From Pantoea eucalypti (GTDB lineage: Bacteria; Pseudomonadota; Gammaproteobacteria; Enterobacterales; Enterobacteriaceae), in NCBI RefSeq assembly GCF_009646115.1, contig NZ_CP045720.1, forward strand, positions 1,922,001-1,986,000: DNA of 64,000 nucleotides, written 5' to 3'. Position 1 is the first letter of the stretch. Each line of letters starts with the position of its first letter. The notes under the pieces are model-generated. The model saw nothing but the letters and a program-made list of their open reading frames with translations. It made no database searches and was not told the DNA's origin. The translations under genes were made by a program, and so were the position numbers. Positions 30,047 to 40,285 of the stretch are shown here, piece after piece.

Positions 30047-31633
30047 ATGAAACAGCTGACCAGCCAGATCCATGCGTTTGGCAAAGCATTGATGATGCCC
30101 ATCTCAGTCATTGCGGCCGCCGGTATTTTTCTCGGACTGGCGGCGGCGATGCAGAATCCGGCGGTAACCGGCGATGCCTTTGCGCAGATGCAGATTCCCC
30201 AGATAATCATTGGCTTTATTCGCAAAGTGGCGGGCGCGCTCTTTGCTAATCTGCCCGTCTTCTTTGCGGTAGCGAGTGCCATCGGCCTGGCTAAAGCAGA
30301 AAAACCCACGGCCGCCTTTGCCGCAGTGATTGGCTACATCGTGATGAATGTCGGCATCAGCGCCACGCTGGCGGCGAAAGGGATTACGGCGGCGACGACC
30401 ACACCGGCAGCCCTGCAGCAGGCGGGAATGGATCAGACCACCGCCATGATGACCTCGGCGGAGTACATCAACATGCTGGGTGTCTTCACTTACAACATGA
30501 GCGTGCTGGGTGGGGTCATTGCCGGACTGATCACGGTGGCGCTGCACAATCGTTTTTACACGCAGCAACTGCCCACGGCGATCAGCTTTTTTGGCGGACG
30601 GCGTTTTGTGCCGATCATTACCGTGGTCTGTCTGCCGCTGATTGGCGTGTTACTGGCGCTGATCTGGCCGACCATTGGCAATGGCATCGCCTGGATTGGA
30701 CAGATGATTGGTAAAAGCGGCCAGTATGGTGCTTTTCTGTTGGGGGCTTTTGAGCGCATCCTGATCCCCACCGGCCTGCATCATATTCTCAATGAAACCG
30801 TGCGCTTTACACCCATTGGCGGCATGGCCGTGGTCGATGGCCAGACGGTTGTCGGCGCGCTGAACATCTTCAACGCCTCACTGACCCATCCGGGGTCGAT
30901 CCCCGATGAGACGTTGCGCACCGCCACGCAGTTTCTGGCGCAGGGCAAGATTCCGGTCATGATGTTTGGCCTGCCCGCGGCGGCACTGGCGATCTATCAC
31001 ACCGCGCGGCCTGAACATAAACAGCGGGTCAAAGCACTGGTGATGGCGGGCGCACTGACCTCATTCACCACCGGCATCACGGAACCGCTGGAGTTCTGCT
31101 TTATCTTTGTCTCGCCAGTGCTCTACCTGCTGCATGCTTTCCTGACCGGCCTGTCGTTTATGCTGATGTCGATGTTGCATCTGATGATCGGCAATGTGCA
31201 GGGCGGCGTCATCGACCTGGTGGTGTTCGGCATGCTGGGCGGGGCGAAAACCCACTGGTGGTGGACGCTGGCGCTGGGCGTAATCTATGCGCCGATCTAC
31301 TACTACGCTTTCCGGCTGGTGATTACCCGAATGAATGTGGAAACACCGGGCCGGGAGTCGGAGGATGAAAAACCGCAACAGGTGATCGCGGATGAACGCA
31401 CGCAGGTGATTATTAGCGGACTGGGTGGGCAGGCCAACATTGAGGATGTCGATTGCTGCTTTACCCGTCTGCGGGTTCGGGTTAAAGAGATGAATCAGGT
31501 GGTCGATCAGACGCTGATGAGCACCGGTGCGAACGGTGTTAATCGTGTCAGCGAGCACGATATTCAGGTGATCTATGGCCCGCAGGTTGAGAAGATCGCA
31601 AATGAGGTGAAAATGGCGTTGGGTGTTGCATAA
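30047..31633 (+). CDS. PTS EIICB permease, glucose/maltose (MalX/GlvC) family
   Basis: Sugar-specific membrane component of the phosphotransferase system. The EIIC part covers about residues 1-425 with roughly ten membrane segments and the LPTGLHHIL and TEPLEF signatures of the glucose superfamily. The EIIB domain (about 450-528) has the phosphorylation cysteine in VDCCFTRLRV. There is no EIIA domain, so it must rely on Crr or another EIIA. No glycosidase or regulator adjoins, so the sugar is not identified. MalX and alpha-glucoside permeases are the closest by motif. Confidence 0.82.
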   Translation: MKQLTSQIHAFGKALMMPISVIAAAGIFLGLAAAMQNPAVTGDAFAQMQIPQIIIGFIRKVAGALFANLPVFFAVASAIGLAKAEKPTAAFAAVIGYIVMNVGISATLAAKGITAATTTPAALQQAGMDQTTAMMTSAEYINMLGVFTYNMSVLGGVIAGLITVALHNRFYTQQLPTAISFFGGRRFVPIITVVCLPLIGVLLALIWPTIGNGIAWIGQMIGKSGQYGAFLLGAFERILIPTGLHHILNETVRFTPIGGMAVVDGQTVVGALNIFNASLTHPGSIPDETLRTATQFLAQGKIPVMMFGLPAAALAIYHTARPEHKQRVKALVMAGALTSFTTGITEPLEFCFIFVSPVLYLLHAFLTGLSFMLMSMLHLMIGNVQGGVIDLVVFGMLGGAKTHWWWTLALGVIYAPIYYYAFRLVITRMNVETPGRESEDEKPQQVIADERTQVIISGLGGQANIEDVDCCFTRLRVRVKEMNQVVDQTLMSTGANGVNRVSEHDIQVIYGPQVEKIANEVKMALGVA

Positions 31634-31667
31634 CCCCAGCCCATTTCAGGCGTGAGCATCACGTTAT

Positions 31668-31690
31668 CCGCCCGGTGCAGCGGGCGGTTT
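31668..31690 (+). terminator. Terminator after the PTS gene
   Basis: A CCGCCCG/CGGGCGG stem with a GTGCAG loop is followed by only three T residues. Confidence 0.55.
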
Positions 31691-31753
31691 GCACCATTCC
31701 TGGTGGAGATACTGACCACTGCCCACCCGCCTATTGTAACTAAAAAAATCCTT

Positions 31754-31784
31754 ACCCTAATGGGGCACCTCTTTCTGCCGATAT
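31754..31784 (+). promoter_or_regulatory. Candidate sigma-28 (FliA) promoter of the chemoreceptor gene
   Basis: GCCGATAT at 31777-31784 matches the FliA -10 (GCCGATAA) at seven of eight positions, 34 bases before the ATG. The -35 region is a poor match (consensus TAAA). Flagellar class 3 control is normal for chemoreceptors. Confidence 0.5.
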
Positions 31785-31817
31785 AGCGATTAATCCCCTC
31801 ATTACTGGAACACCGCA

Positions 31818-33362
31818 ATGTCGTTAAAAAAATCTTCCCTGATGATATTTTCCTTCCTGCTGGCCTTGTTTCTGACCAGCGTGGCAATCAGTACCTGGCT
31901 CCTGATTCAGAGCAATCACTCCCTGAATGCGGTTAACAAAGAGATCCGTGTGGTGCTCTCAGTGATTGACCCGATCAACCACAGCCGAACGCTGCGTGTC
32001 CGTCTGATGGAATATATGAAGGAGATTGAGGGCAGCGACGCAAACAATCCCGCCACGCTGGACAGTGTGCGGACCGTAGCAGGTAAAGCGGATGCCGCAT
32101 TTCAGGCCTACATGAATGCGCCGCGTCTGCCAGGCGAAGAAGCCGAAGCTGACGCCTATAGTCAGGCTTATCTGGCCTATCGTCAGCAGGGACTACAACC
32201 CTTAATTGATGCCGCTGAGGCGCATGATCAGGTGCGCTTTAAAAGTCAGATCCCTAACGTGGTTCGCCTTGATCGCCAGTACGAAATCATTCTGGATCGG
32301 GTGCTGGCCCAGCATGAAACGTATGCTAAAAAGCTGAACAGCGATGCCCAGAGTCACTTCACCGCCGGCATTACGCTGCTTGGGCTGTTTGGCGTCCTGT
32401 TTTTTGCCATTATTATTGCCATTTACATCTTCATGAAGCGCTACGTACTTTCACCGCTTAATGACGCGCAGGAACACTGCAAACTGATTGCGGCGGGTGT
32501 GCTGGATACCACGGTACCGGCCAGGTCAGGTTCACGCAGCGAAATTCAGCTGCTGATGGGCTCACTGGAGCAGATGCGCAGTGCGCTGACCACCATTATT
32601 CTGCAGGTGCGTGATTCAACCCGCTCCGTTTCCACCGCCTCGCAGGAGATTGCAGCGGGTAACATCGATCTTGCCTCGCGTACCGAACAGCAGGCCGCCG
32701 CACTGACTGAAACGGCGGCCAGCATGGAGCAACTGGGCGCCACGGTGAAACAGAATACCGAAAACGTCTTTGAAGCCTGCCGTCTGACCAGTGAAGCGGT
32801 GAAGAATGCAGAGAGCGGTGAAAAAGTCTCGCAGGAAGTGGTGACATCAATGGCGTTGATTAATGCCAGCTCGAAGAAGATTGAAGAGATCACGACCGTT
32901 ATCGACAGCATCGCTTTCCAGACCAATATTCTGGCGCTGAACGCAGCCGTTGAAGCCGCCCGTGCAGGTGAGCAGGGACGTGGCTTTGCGGTAGTGGCAG
33001 GGGAAGTGCGTAATCTTGCCCAGCGCAGCGCCACCGCTGCCAAAGAGATTGAAGGGCTGATTGCCGAATCGGTTTCGATCATTCATGCCGGTTCTGATCA
33101 GGTCAGCCGGACCGGTGATGCCATGAGCGCGATTATCTCCTCGGTCAGCCGCGTCAATCTGCTGATGGAGCATATCTCCACGGCCTCTGATGAACAGAGT
33201 CGCGGCATCGGTCAGATTGAGCAGGCCGTCACCGAGATGGATAGCGTTACTCAGCAGAACTCGGCGCTGGTGCAGGAGTCTGCGGCGGCCTCTGCCTCGC
33301 TGGAAGAGCAGGTGCAGTACCTGACGCAGTCGGTCTCCACCTTCCGGCTGGCAACGCATTAA
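31818..33362 (+). CDS. Methyl-accepting chemotaxis protein
   Basis: Transmembrane chemoreceptor, 514 residues. First membrane helix at about 8-30, periplasmic Tar/Tsr-type four-helix domain to about 190, second helix at about 195-215, then HAMP and the cytoplasmic signalling bundle. The highly conserved hairpin tip [45 protein letters not shown] sequence is intact at about residues 366-408. The C terminus ends FRLATH with no NWETF-type pentapeptide, so it cannot tether CheR/CheB that way. Ligand is unknown. A FliA-like promoter is upstream. Confidence 0.93.
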   Translation: MSLKKSSLMIFSFLLALFLTSVAISTWLLIQSNHSLNAVNKEIRVVLSVIDPINHSRTLRVRLMEYMKEIEGSDANNPATLDSVRTVAGKADAAFQAYMNAPRLPGEEAEADAYSQAYLAYRQQGLQPLIDAAEAHDQVRFKSQIPNVVRLDRQYEIILDRVLAQHETYAKKLNSDAQSHFTAGITLLGLFGVLFFAIIIAIYIFMKRYVLSPLNDAQEHCKLIAAGVLDTTVPARSGSRSEIQLLMGSLEQMRSALTTIILQVRDSTRSVSTASQEIAAGNIDLASRTEQQAAALTETAASMEQLGATVKQNTENVFEACRLTSEAVKNAESGEKVSQEVVTSMALINASSKKIEEITTVIDSIAFQTNILALNAAVEAARAGEQGRGFAVVAGEVRNLAQRSATAAKEIEGLIAESVSIIHAGSDQVSRTGDAMSAIISSVSRVNLLMEHISTASDEQSRGIGQIEQAVTEMDSVTQQNSALVQESAAASASLEEQVQYLTQSVSTFRLATH

Positions 33363-33372
33363 TCAGCCCACT

Positions 33373-33396
33373 CTGCGCTGAGTGTATGCAGCGCAG
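33373..33396 (+). terminator. Inverted repeat after the chemoreceptor gene
   Basis: A perfect CTGCGCTG/CAGCGCAG repeat with an eight-base loop lies 10 bases after the stop. There is no T run, so its terminator role is unsure. Confidence 0.4.
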
Positions 33397-33515
33397 CGTG
33401 CTGAGCAGCGGGCTGCTAAGTAAAGCATGGCAGAGAGGGGCGAGTTTGACGCAGCGCCTTGTCGCGGGCAGAGATTCGGCGGATTATAAGGCTTTCCATT
33501 GAACACAGGGTCGTC

Positions 33516-34244
33516 ATGCTAACCAGCACCCATGGCCGCAGCAATAGCGCCGATACCCGACTCGCCTGCACGCTTGCCGCTGCTGCAGGCGCGCTGAATA
33601 CCGCAGCCTTTGAGATCGTCGGTTTTTTTTCAGCCAACATGACAGGGAATGTCTCGCTGTTGTCCGATCATCTGGCAAAAGCGAATCTGGGGCCCGGCCT
33701 GTTTTTTCTGTCGATCGTCCTGTTATTTATTGTGGGTTCCCTGTTTTCGACCCTCGTCATTAATGCCGGGCACCGCAGAAACATCCGCACTATCTATGCG
33801 TTTGTCATCCTGCTGGAGGGCACCGCGCTGATTGCGCTGGGCGTGATCGAGAATCACTTTCCGCCGCTGTCACCTGGCGTGGTGTTAATCACGAGCCTGA
33901 GCTTCCTGATGGGGTTGCAAAATGCGGTTGTTACGCGGATCTCTAATGCACGTGTTCGTACAACCCATATTTCTGGCACAGCGACCGACATCGGCATTGA
34001 AATGGCGATGCTGTTTGAGGTGCTACGGCGTAAAACCTCGCCGAAAGATGCACCGCTATATCTGGACCGGCTGCGACTGCACACGCTGACATTGCTGGCT
34101 TTCCTCGCAGGAGGAATAGCCGGAATCGGGCTTTACCGGCTGTTAGGCTACGATTTTTTGCTACCGGTGGGGTTCGGCTTAATCTGTCTGGCGCTGAATG
34201 CCATATTCACTAAACCCGCGAAAACAGCGGTCGTGAAGATGTAG
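33516..34244 (+). CDS. YoaK-family (DUF1275) membrane protein
   Basis: 242-residue inner-membrane protein with about six hydrophobic segments. DUF1275 features are seen: a Gly/Ala-rich first helix ending in FFSANMTGNVSLL, the MGLQNAVVTR block and THISGTATDIG. Function is unknown for the family. The start at 33516 (MLTSTHGRS) is chosen, because the longer frame from 33459 adds a basic, unlikely N terminus; the ribosome site is weak for both. Confidence 0.8.
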   Translation: MLTSTHGRSNSADTRLACTLAAAAGALNTAAFEIVGFFSANMTGNVSLLSDHLAKANLGPGLFFLSIVLLFIVGSLFSTLVINAGHRRNIRTIYAFVILLEGTALIALGVIENHFPPLSPGVVLITSLSFLMGLQNAVVTRISNARVRTTHISGTATDIGIEMAMLFEVLRRKTSPKDAPLYLDRLRLHTLTLLAFLAGGIAGIGLYRLLGYDFLLPVGFGLICLALNAIFTKPAKTAVVKM

Positions 34245-34418
34245 AGGGGCATACGCTCTGCCGCTTTTTCAGGGCACATCGGTTGCTGATTCATCGTTCC
34301 CCTTGCGCCAATGAACCGTGCGGTTAAAACCGCCATGTTTAAGCAGGGTAACATCTCACTCTTAACTCGGGTTGACTCTGACAGCGAGACAGTGACGAAA
34401 ACACGCTTTAACCTGCAG

Positions 34419-35328
34419 ATGGATAAATAACATCGACATTAAACAACTGATCTACCTATGTAATCTGGAGCGTGAACGCCATTTCGGGCGGGCCGCAGAA
34501 GCCAGTTTTGTTACACAGCCAACGCTCTCGATGCGCCTGAAAAACCTGGAGCGCGAGCTGGGCCTGCCGCTGATTAACCGCAGCAATAACTTTGCCGGAT
34601 TTACGCCAGAGGGCGATCGCGTGCTGGCCTGGGCGCGTGAAATTGTTTCGGTGTATCAGGGGCTGAAGCTGGAAGTTGAATCACTGAAACATGGGGTGAA
34701 CGGCACGCTGCGGGTTGGCGTGGTGCCGCAGTGCAGCATGGCGCTGCCGTTGCTGCTGAAAGCGGTGCAGGCGCGTTATCCCCAGCTCGACTACCGCATT
34801 GCGGTACTGAGTGCTGATCAGCTGCTGGAAGCGCTCAATAGCCACACCGTGGATGTCGGTATCGGTTTTTTCGAGATGGCGACGCTACGGGAACTCCATT
34901 TTCAGACCGAGATGCTGGCAGACCGGGGCGCTGAAGCTGTATTCCATCCCGACCATTTCCCCGAGCTGGTGGGGGGAACCCCGCTGACACTGGATGAACT
35001 GGCTCAACAGCCACTTTGTCTGGCGGAGCCCACGCGCTATTTCCGCCGCTACATTGATATGGCGTTTCGCGAGGCGGCACTGGTGCCGCGAGTGATCGTT
35101 GAGAGTGCCTCTATTATGCAACTGATGCAGTGTGCACAGGTCGGGCTGGGGTTGCTGGTGTCGCCGGTTGGTCACCTGCTGCCCGCTTCACTGCAGGGAC
35201 TGCAGCAGCGCGCCATTACGCTGCCGCCGATGGCACGTCAGGCGGCACTGGTGATAGCCGAACCTGGCCGTGCCACACCGCTGGCACAGCACTTTTTCGA
35301 CGAAGCGCGTGGTCTGCTGCCGGTATAA
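34419..35328 (+). pseudogene. LysR-family regulator with a frameshift in its fourth codon
   Basis: The frame open from about 34432 to 35328 encodes a full LysR protein: winged helix with FGRAAEASFVTQPTLSMRLKNLE, then a complete ligand-binding domain ending LLPV. It has no ATG, GTG or TTG before 34531, a position inside the recognition helix. An ATG at 34419 opens ATG GAT AAA TAA and stops. Removing one A from the AAA at 34425-34427 gives MDNNIDIKQLIYLC, the expected N terminus, and a 302-residue protein. So there is either a real one-base insertion, a sequencing error, or an unusual start. The palindrome GCGGTTAAAACCGC at 34321-34334 is a possible operator. Confidence 0.8.
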
Positions 35329-35333
35329 CGCAG

Positions 35334-36446
35334 TTACTTCGCCTCGCCCAGCGCGTAAAACAGGCGGCTGTTCCAGTTGCCTAGCGCAACACGCTGTATT
35401 AGCGCGAACAACGCTTCAGCCTCCCAGCCTGCCTCCATCAGCGGTTGCAGGTGGGCGGCGCTGAATCGCTCAGGTGACCGGGTCAGCTGTACCGACAGCG
35501 CAATAATCAGCTGTTCTTCACCTTTTGACGCCGTCTCCTCCACACCCTCAATCAGGATGTCGTTCCCGTCCAGCAGCCGGAACGCCCAGCGACTGCCCAG
35601 AATACGCGCAGCGGTTGCCTCGGCCAGCGTATCCTCCTGAGAAAGATGCTGACACAGCTGCGCCCAGCCATAGAGCGCCGAGGGATCATGGGCCAGCAGC
35701 CATACCGCCTCCTGCATGCCGGGCAGAGACTGACAGCGGGTAACGGCAGCGAGCTGCTCAGCACTGGCATAGCGCAACTCCAGCGGTTTCAGCACGGGCT
35801 GCCAGCGGGCAGGCTGGTCAAAACCGCTGGAATCAGCATCAGGGGGCAGGGAGCTGCCCGGCAGCCAGCGTACCGGCTGACCCTGCAGCGCCTGCAATCC
35901 GGCAACCACGCGTGCCTGGTAACTGACAAACCCGATCACCTGATTCAGCGTGACAATATCGGGTTCAGTCAGGCCGACCGCATCGAGGGCGGTGATCGCG
36001 CTCGCGTTGATAAGCTCAGGCTGCATCGCCAGCTGGCGGGCATACTGTGTGATCTGGGTCAGGCGATTATTACTCTCGCGTGAGGAGTCGGGCCCGGGCA
36101 ATGGATTTAATCGGGCAGAGTAGTGATTACACAACCGCTGCACGCCCGCGACCTGCGCGACGGTTAGCGCAGTGCTGAGGCGATCGTAGAGCGTTAGTGT
36201 ATGGGTGAGTGAGTTGTTGACGCGATCAGGAAAAAGCAGTTGTGCCAGATCGCGCGCGGCCAGCAGGGCCGGCTGATGCGTGCTCAGCAGTGACTGCACT
36301 ACGGCGTTATCGGCGTAGCATCCCAGCAGAAAACGGTCATCAATGTGGGCAGCCTCTGGCACCAGCGGTGCGGCCTGAGCAATACGTGGACTGGTCTGGC
36401 TTTCATAAAACCAGTGGTTATGGCCCGGATAGCGGCGTTGTTCCAT
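35334..36446 (-). CDS. yciW: YciW, tandem AhpD/carboxymuconolactone-decarboxylase-like protein
   Basis: 370-residue cytoplasmic protein made of two helical AhpD/CMD-like units. The first carries LTEPDIVTLNQVIGFVSYQARVVAGLQAL, a family hallmark; the second is more diverged. The usual CxxC redox pair of AhpD is not seen, so peroxidase activity is doubtful. Position next to fabI matches E. coli yciW, which is CysB-regulated and linked to cysteine metabolism. The ATG at 36446 has AAGGA and is preferred to an ATG at 36506. The stop lies five bases from the LysR stop. Confidence 0.82.
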   Translation of the reverse strand: MEQRRYPGHNHWFYESQTSPRIAQAAPLVPEAAHIDDRFLLGCYADNAVVQSLLSTHQPALLAARDLAQLLFPDRVNNSLTHTLTLYDRLSTALTVAQVAGVQRLCNHYSARLNPLPGPDSSRESNNRLTQITQYARQLAMQPELINASAITALDAVGLTEPDIVTLNQVIGFVSYQARVVAGLQALQGQPVRWLPGSSLPPDADSSGFDQPARWQPVLKPLELRYASAEQLAAVTRCQSLPGMQEAVWLLAHDPSALYGWAQLCQHLSQEDTLAEATAARILGSRWAFRLLDGNDILIEGVEETASKGEEQLIIALSVQLTRSPERFSAAHLQPLMEAGWEAEALFALIQRVALGNWNSRLFYALGEAK

Positions 36447-36633
36447 GATCAATCCTTTTGCAAAATCGGGTTCGGCATGCAGGCGGCAAAATCTGAAAAT
36501 GTGCATAAACCGAAGGTCAGGCTTATCGTCGCTGATGGGCAGGCCGGGGCAAAAGAATGATCGGTGATAATTAATAGCGTTACGGTATAACGGGAGTGAA
36601 ATCAGGCAGGAAGAGCGAGGCGGGGATAAAGAG

Positions 36634-36656
36634 AAGGGCGAGCCAGGCTCGCCCTT
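36634..36656 (-). terminator. fabI terminator hairpin
   Basis: AAGGGCGAGCC pairs perfectly with GGCTCGCCCTT seven bases after the fabI stop. The following sequence is only moderately T-rich. Confidence 0.65.
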
Positions 36657-36663
36657 GCAGAAC

Positions 36664-37452
36664 TTATTTCAGTTCCAGCTCGTTCATTGCAGCGATGCTA
36701 AAGCCGCCATCAACGTGTACCACTTCACCGGTGATGCCGCCAGCCAGATCAGAGCAGAGGAATGCTGCTGAGTTGCCGACATCTTCAATGGTGACAGTAC
36801 GGCGAATCGGGGTGACCGCTTCGCAATGCGCCAGCATCTTACGGAAATCTTTGATGCCTGAAGCTGCCAGGGTGCGGATTGGACCCGCAGAAACGGCGTT
36901 AACACGCACGCCTTCCGGCCCCATGGCGTTCGCCATATAACGCACGTTAGCTTCCAGCGACGCTTTCGCCAGACCCATCACGTTGTAGTTCGGGATTGCG
37001 CGCTCAGCACCCAGGTATGAGAGGGTCAGCAGCGCAGACTGTGGATTCAGCATCTCGCGGCACTCTTTGGCCATCGCGACGAAGCTGTAAGCACTGATAT
37101 CATGCGCGATTTTAAAGCCTTCACGAGTCACGGCGTTCACGTAGTCGCCTACCAGCTGGTCGCCAGGCGCGAAACCGATAGAGTGAACGAAACCGTCAAA
37201 TTTTGGCCAGGTTTTTGCCAGTTCAGTGAACAGAGATTTGATGCTCTCATCTTCAGCTACGTCACATGGCAGCACGATGTCTGAACCCAACTCTTTGGCA
37301 AACTCTTCCACACGACCTTTTAACTTGTCGTTCTGGTAGGTGAAAGCCAGTTCTGCGCCCTGTTTGTGCATCGCCTGTGCAATACCGTAGGCGATGGAAA
37401 GTTTACTGGCAACGCCAGTAATCAGAATGCGCTTACCGGAAAGAAAACCCAT
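36664..37452 (-). CDS. fabI: Enoyl-[acyl-carrier-protein] reductase (NADH)
   Basis: Reduces the trans-2-enoyl-ACP double bond at the end of each fatty acid elongation cycle. SDR fold with the FabI-type active site Tyr156 and Lys163 in [12 protein letters not shown], and the substrate-loop residue Gly93 in SIGFAPG, where triclosan resistance changes occur; the wild-type Gly is present. The start at 37452 gives 262 residues beginning [13 protein letters not shown], identical in length to E. coli. A longer frame to 37548 adds 32 unrelated residues. Confidence 0.97.
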   Translation of the reverse strand: MGFLSGKRILITGVASKLSIAYGIAQAMHKQGAELAFTYQNDKLKGRVEEFAKELGSDIVLPCDVAEDESIKSLFTELAKTWPKFDGFVHSIGFAPGDQLVGDYVNAVTREGFKIAHDISAYSFVAMAKECREMLNPQSALLTLSYLGAERAIPNYNVMGLAKASLEANVRYMANAMGPEGVRVNAVSAGPIRTLAASGIKDFRKMLAHCEAVTPIRRTVTIEDVGNSAAFLCSDLAGGITGEVVHVDGGFSIAAMNELELK

Positions 37453-37593
37453 AGCTGTAATCCTTATGGTCATTGTAGTTGGCGGCCGCATGATTAAAAA
37501 GTAAGCGACCGACGTTAATCGACGTGCGGATTCTAGCACGTCTCTCATAAATCAGGTAAATCGCCCCGCAATTTCCGCGATATGCAGCAAAAA

Positions 37594-38397
37594 TCAGCGC
37601 TCACGCCGCCAGGCTTCGGCACTCAGTGCTTCGCCAAAGTGGCTGCTGATCAGCCGTCGTGTCAGATCATGCAGCGGGGAGGCCAGCACGTCCGCCGTGC
37701 CGCCGCGCTCGACCACTTCGCCCTGATGCATCACCAGCACTTTATCGCTGATGTGCTTCATCATGCCCAGATGCTGCGTGACATAAATGTAGGCGATCCC
37801 GTGCTTCTCCTGCAGTTCCAGCATCAGATTCACCAGCTGAGATCGCATAGTCATATCCAGCGAGGCCAGCGCTTCGTCGGCCACAATGACTTTAGGCTGG
37901 AGGATCAATGCACGCGCCAGACCCAGACGCTGTTTCTGACCGGGCGCCAGCATGTGAGGATAGTACCCGGCATGATCGCGCAGTAAGCCAACCTGACGTA
38001 GCGTAGCAATGATGCGTTTCTCGCGCTCCTCCGCATTCAGCTCGGTATTGAGCCGCAATGGAAACTCCAGGATCTGACTGATGCGCTGTCGCGGATTCAG
38101 TGAGGTTGAGGGATCCTGAAAAATCATGCGTATGCGCTGACTGCGATAGCCATAATCGCCGAAGGTCAGCGGATGATCGTCAATCAGAATCTCACCTTCA
38201 GTGGGGGCGACCATGCCGCTGAGCATCTTCGCCAGGGTGGATTTACCCGAGCCGTTTTCGCCGATGATCGCCAGCGTCTGTTTCTCACGCAGGGTAAAGC
38301 TTACCGATTTCACTGCTTCAACGTGCTGACGGCGAAACAGGCCCGTACGGTAGCGAAAGGTTTTGCTCAGGTTGCGCACTTCCAGCAGGGTCTCCAT
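37594..38397 (-). CDS. sapF: Peptide ABC transporter ATPase SapF
   Basis: ATP-binding subunit of the Sap system. Walker A is GENGSGKST, the signature is altered to LAPGQKQRLG, and Walker B is VIVADEALASLD. 267 residues, as in E. coli SapF. It is the last gene of sapABCDF, one base after sapD ends. The Sap complex has been linked to antimicrobial-peptide resistance and, in E. coli, putrescine export by SapBCDF. Confidence 0.95.
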   Translation of the reverse strand: METLLEVRNLSKTFRYRTGLFRRQHVEAVKSVSFTLREKQTLAIIGENGSGKSTLAKMLSGMVAPTEGEILIDDHPLTFGDYGYRSQRIRMIFQDPSTSLNPRQRISQILEFPLRLNTELNAEEREKRIIATLRQVGLLRDHAGYYPHMLAPGQKQRLGLARALILQPKVIVADEALASLDMTMRSQLVNLMLELQEKHGIAYIYVTQHLGMMKHISDKVLVMHQGEVVERGGTADVLASPLHDLTRRLISSHFGEALSAEAWRRER

Positions 38398-38398
38398 G

Positions 38399-39394
38399 CT
38401 ACTGGCCCTCCATATTCAGCGGGAAATGACAGGCGTAGAGATGGGTTTTGCTGCCGGTGAGCCGAGGCGTTTCAATACATTTACGCTGGGCATAGGGACA
38501 GCGAGGCCCCAGACGACAGCCAATCGGTAAACTCTCCAGCGACGGAATCGCGCCCGACAGGGTATTAAGACGGCTTTTGTGCGGCAGGGCGCGCCCAAAA
38601 TCGGGCATGGCCCGAATCAGCGCCTGGGTATAAGGGTGATGCGGCGTACTCATCAAATCTTCGCTCTGGGCGGTTTCCACCGTCTGACCGCAGTACATCA
38701 CGTTGATTCGATCTGCCCACTGACTCATTGTGCGCAGGTCATGGCTGATCAGCAGAATAGTGGTGTTGTTATTCTGGTTGAGGCGGCTCAGCAGGCGGAA
38801 AATCTGCGCCTGGGTGGTCGGTTCCATGGCATTTGTTGGTTCATCCGCAATCAGCAGGCGCGGCTGGTTAGCCAGCGCAATGGCGATCATCACTTTCTGG
38901 CACTCACCTTCAGTCAGCTCATAAGGGAAGCTGCGCATAATATCTTTGTGATCTTTAATGCCGACGCGATGCAGCAGTTCGATAGCGCGGGTTTTGCGCC
39001 AGAACCAGAAGCGTTTCAGCCATGGCCCTTTGTACGTCCAGCGCGGGATCACCTGCATCAGCTGGCGACCAATGCTCTCTGAGGGATCCAGACAGGATTG
39101 CGGCTCCTGAAAAATCATTGAGACGTTGTGTCCGATAATGCGACGACGCTCGCGCGGCGATAAGCGCAGCAGGTCCACATCATCAAACACCATGCGGTCA
39201 GCGGTAACACGCCAGTTATCGTTGGTGACGCCGCAGATAGCTTTGGCGACCAGACTCTTGCCGGAGCCGGATTCTCCGACCAGTCCCCGGACTTCGCCTT
39301 CGCCCAGCGTCAGATTAACGCGGTCAACGGCTTTGACCGGCCCGTCAGCGGTCATAAATTCAATGGTGAGATTACGGATATCGAGTAACGGCAT
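38399..39394 (-). CDS. sapD: Peptide ABC transporter ATPase SapD
   Basis: ATP-binding subunit with Walker [10 protein letters not shown], the degenerate signature [10 protein letters not shown], Walker [13 protein letters not shown] and the oligopeptide-type C-terminal cysteine cluster around CPYAQRKC. 331 residues. Pairs with SapF. In E. coli SapD also stimulates potassium uptake by TrkH and TrkG. It follows sapC without any gap. Confidence 0.95.
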   Translation of the reverse strand: MPLLDIRNLTIEFMTADGPVKAVDRVNLTLGEGEVRGLVGESGSGKSLVAKAICGVTNDNWRVTADRMVFDDVDLLRLSPRERRRIIGHNVSMIFQEPQSCLDPSESIGRQLMQVIPRWTYKGPWLKRFWFWRKTRAIELLHRVGIKDHKDIMRSFPYELTEGECQKVMIAIALANQPRLLIADEPTNAMEPTTQAQIFRLLSRLNQNNNTTILLISHDLRTMSQWADRINVMYCGQTVETAQSEDLMSTPHHPYTQALIRAMPDFGRALPHKSRLNTLSGAIPSLESLPIGCRLGPRCPYAQRKCIETPRLTGSKTHLYACHFPLNMEGQ

Positions 39395-40285
39395 TTATTC
39401 CACTCCCGCTTCGACGGCGCGACGGATGCCGTCACCGAGCAGGTTAACAATTAATACGCTCACCATCAGCGCCACGCCGGGCAGCATAACGGTCCAGGGT
39501 GCGACGTAGATCAGCTCCAGTGAATCGCCGAGCATCGCGCCCCATTCTGGCGAAGGCAACTGCGCGCCAAGGTCGAGAAAGCCAAGTGCGGCAATGTCCA
39601 GAATGGCCATCGACAGCGCGCGGGTTATTTCGGTAATCAGCAGCGGCAGAATATTGGGCAATATGGCATAGCGCAGAATGTTGCGACCGCGAGCGCCATC
39701 AAGGCGAGCAGCCACCACATACTCCTTTTCCAGCTCATCATGCACGGCGCTGTATATTTCGCGGACCAGACGTGGCATCAATGCCAGCCAGACGGCCAGC
39801 AGCGCATGTTCGAGTCGTGGCCCGAGAAACGCCACCACGATAATCGCCAGCAACAGCGACGGAATCGAGAGCAGGGTGTCCAGGACATGGTTCATGACGG
39901 CCGAGCGGATACCGTGCGTCATGCCCGCCAGCACGCCCAACACCAGCGCCCCGAGGGTGGCGGAGAGCGTCACAAGAATCGCAGAACCCACTGTGGGGCC
40001 TGCGCCACTCAGCAGGCGGCTCAGTACGTCGCGACCCAGATCGTCAGTCCCGAGAAAGAACGAGACATCGCCATAGCGTGACCAGGAGGGCGGCAGCAGC
40101 TGATAGCCCAGGAACTGCTGGTCAATACCGTAGGGTGCTATCAGACCGCCAAACAGGCAGAGCAATAATAGTGCGCCAAAGCCATACAGTCCGACCATTG
40201 AAATCGGGTTGCCGTAGAAATGATGCCAGCTTTGACGAAATGCGCTGGGCAGGCGTTTTTCGGCGTAGATATTATCGGACGGCAT
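39395..40285 (-). CDS. sapC: Peptide ABC transporter permease SapC
   Basis: Inner-membrane permease of the Sap system, 296 residues, DppC/OppC type with about six membrane helices. The EAA-like loop ([20 protein letters not shown]) that contacts the ATPases is present. It overlaps the end of sapB by 14 bases, which indicates translational coupling. Confidence 0.95.
   Translation of the reverse strand: MPSDNIYAEKRLPSAFRQSWHHFYGNPISMVGLYGFGALLLLCLFGGLIAPYGIDQQFLGYQLLPPSWSRYGDVSFFLGTDDLGRDVLSRLLSGAGPTVGSAILVTLSATLGALVLGVLAGMTHGIRSAVMNHVLDTLLSIPSLLLAIIVVAFLGPRLEHALLAVWLALMPRLVREIYSAVHDELEKEYVVAARLDGARGRNILRYAILPNILPLLITEITRALSMAILDIAALGFLDLGAQLPSPEWGAMLGDSLELIYVAPWTVMLPGVALMVSVLIVNLLGDGIRRAVEAGVE

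Noticed and set aside
34531..35328. LysR gene starting at the first in-frame ATG
   Set aside because: It would begin inside the recognition helix, losing DNA binding; the frame continues upstream with perfect LysR sequence.
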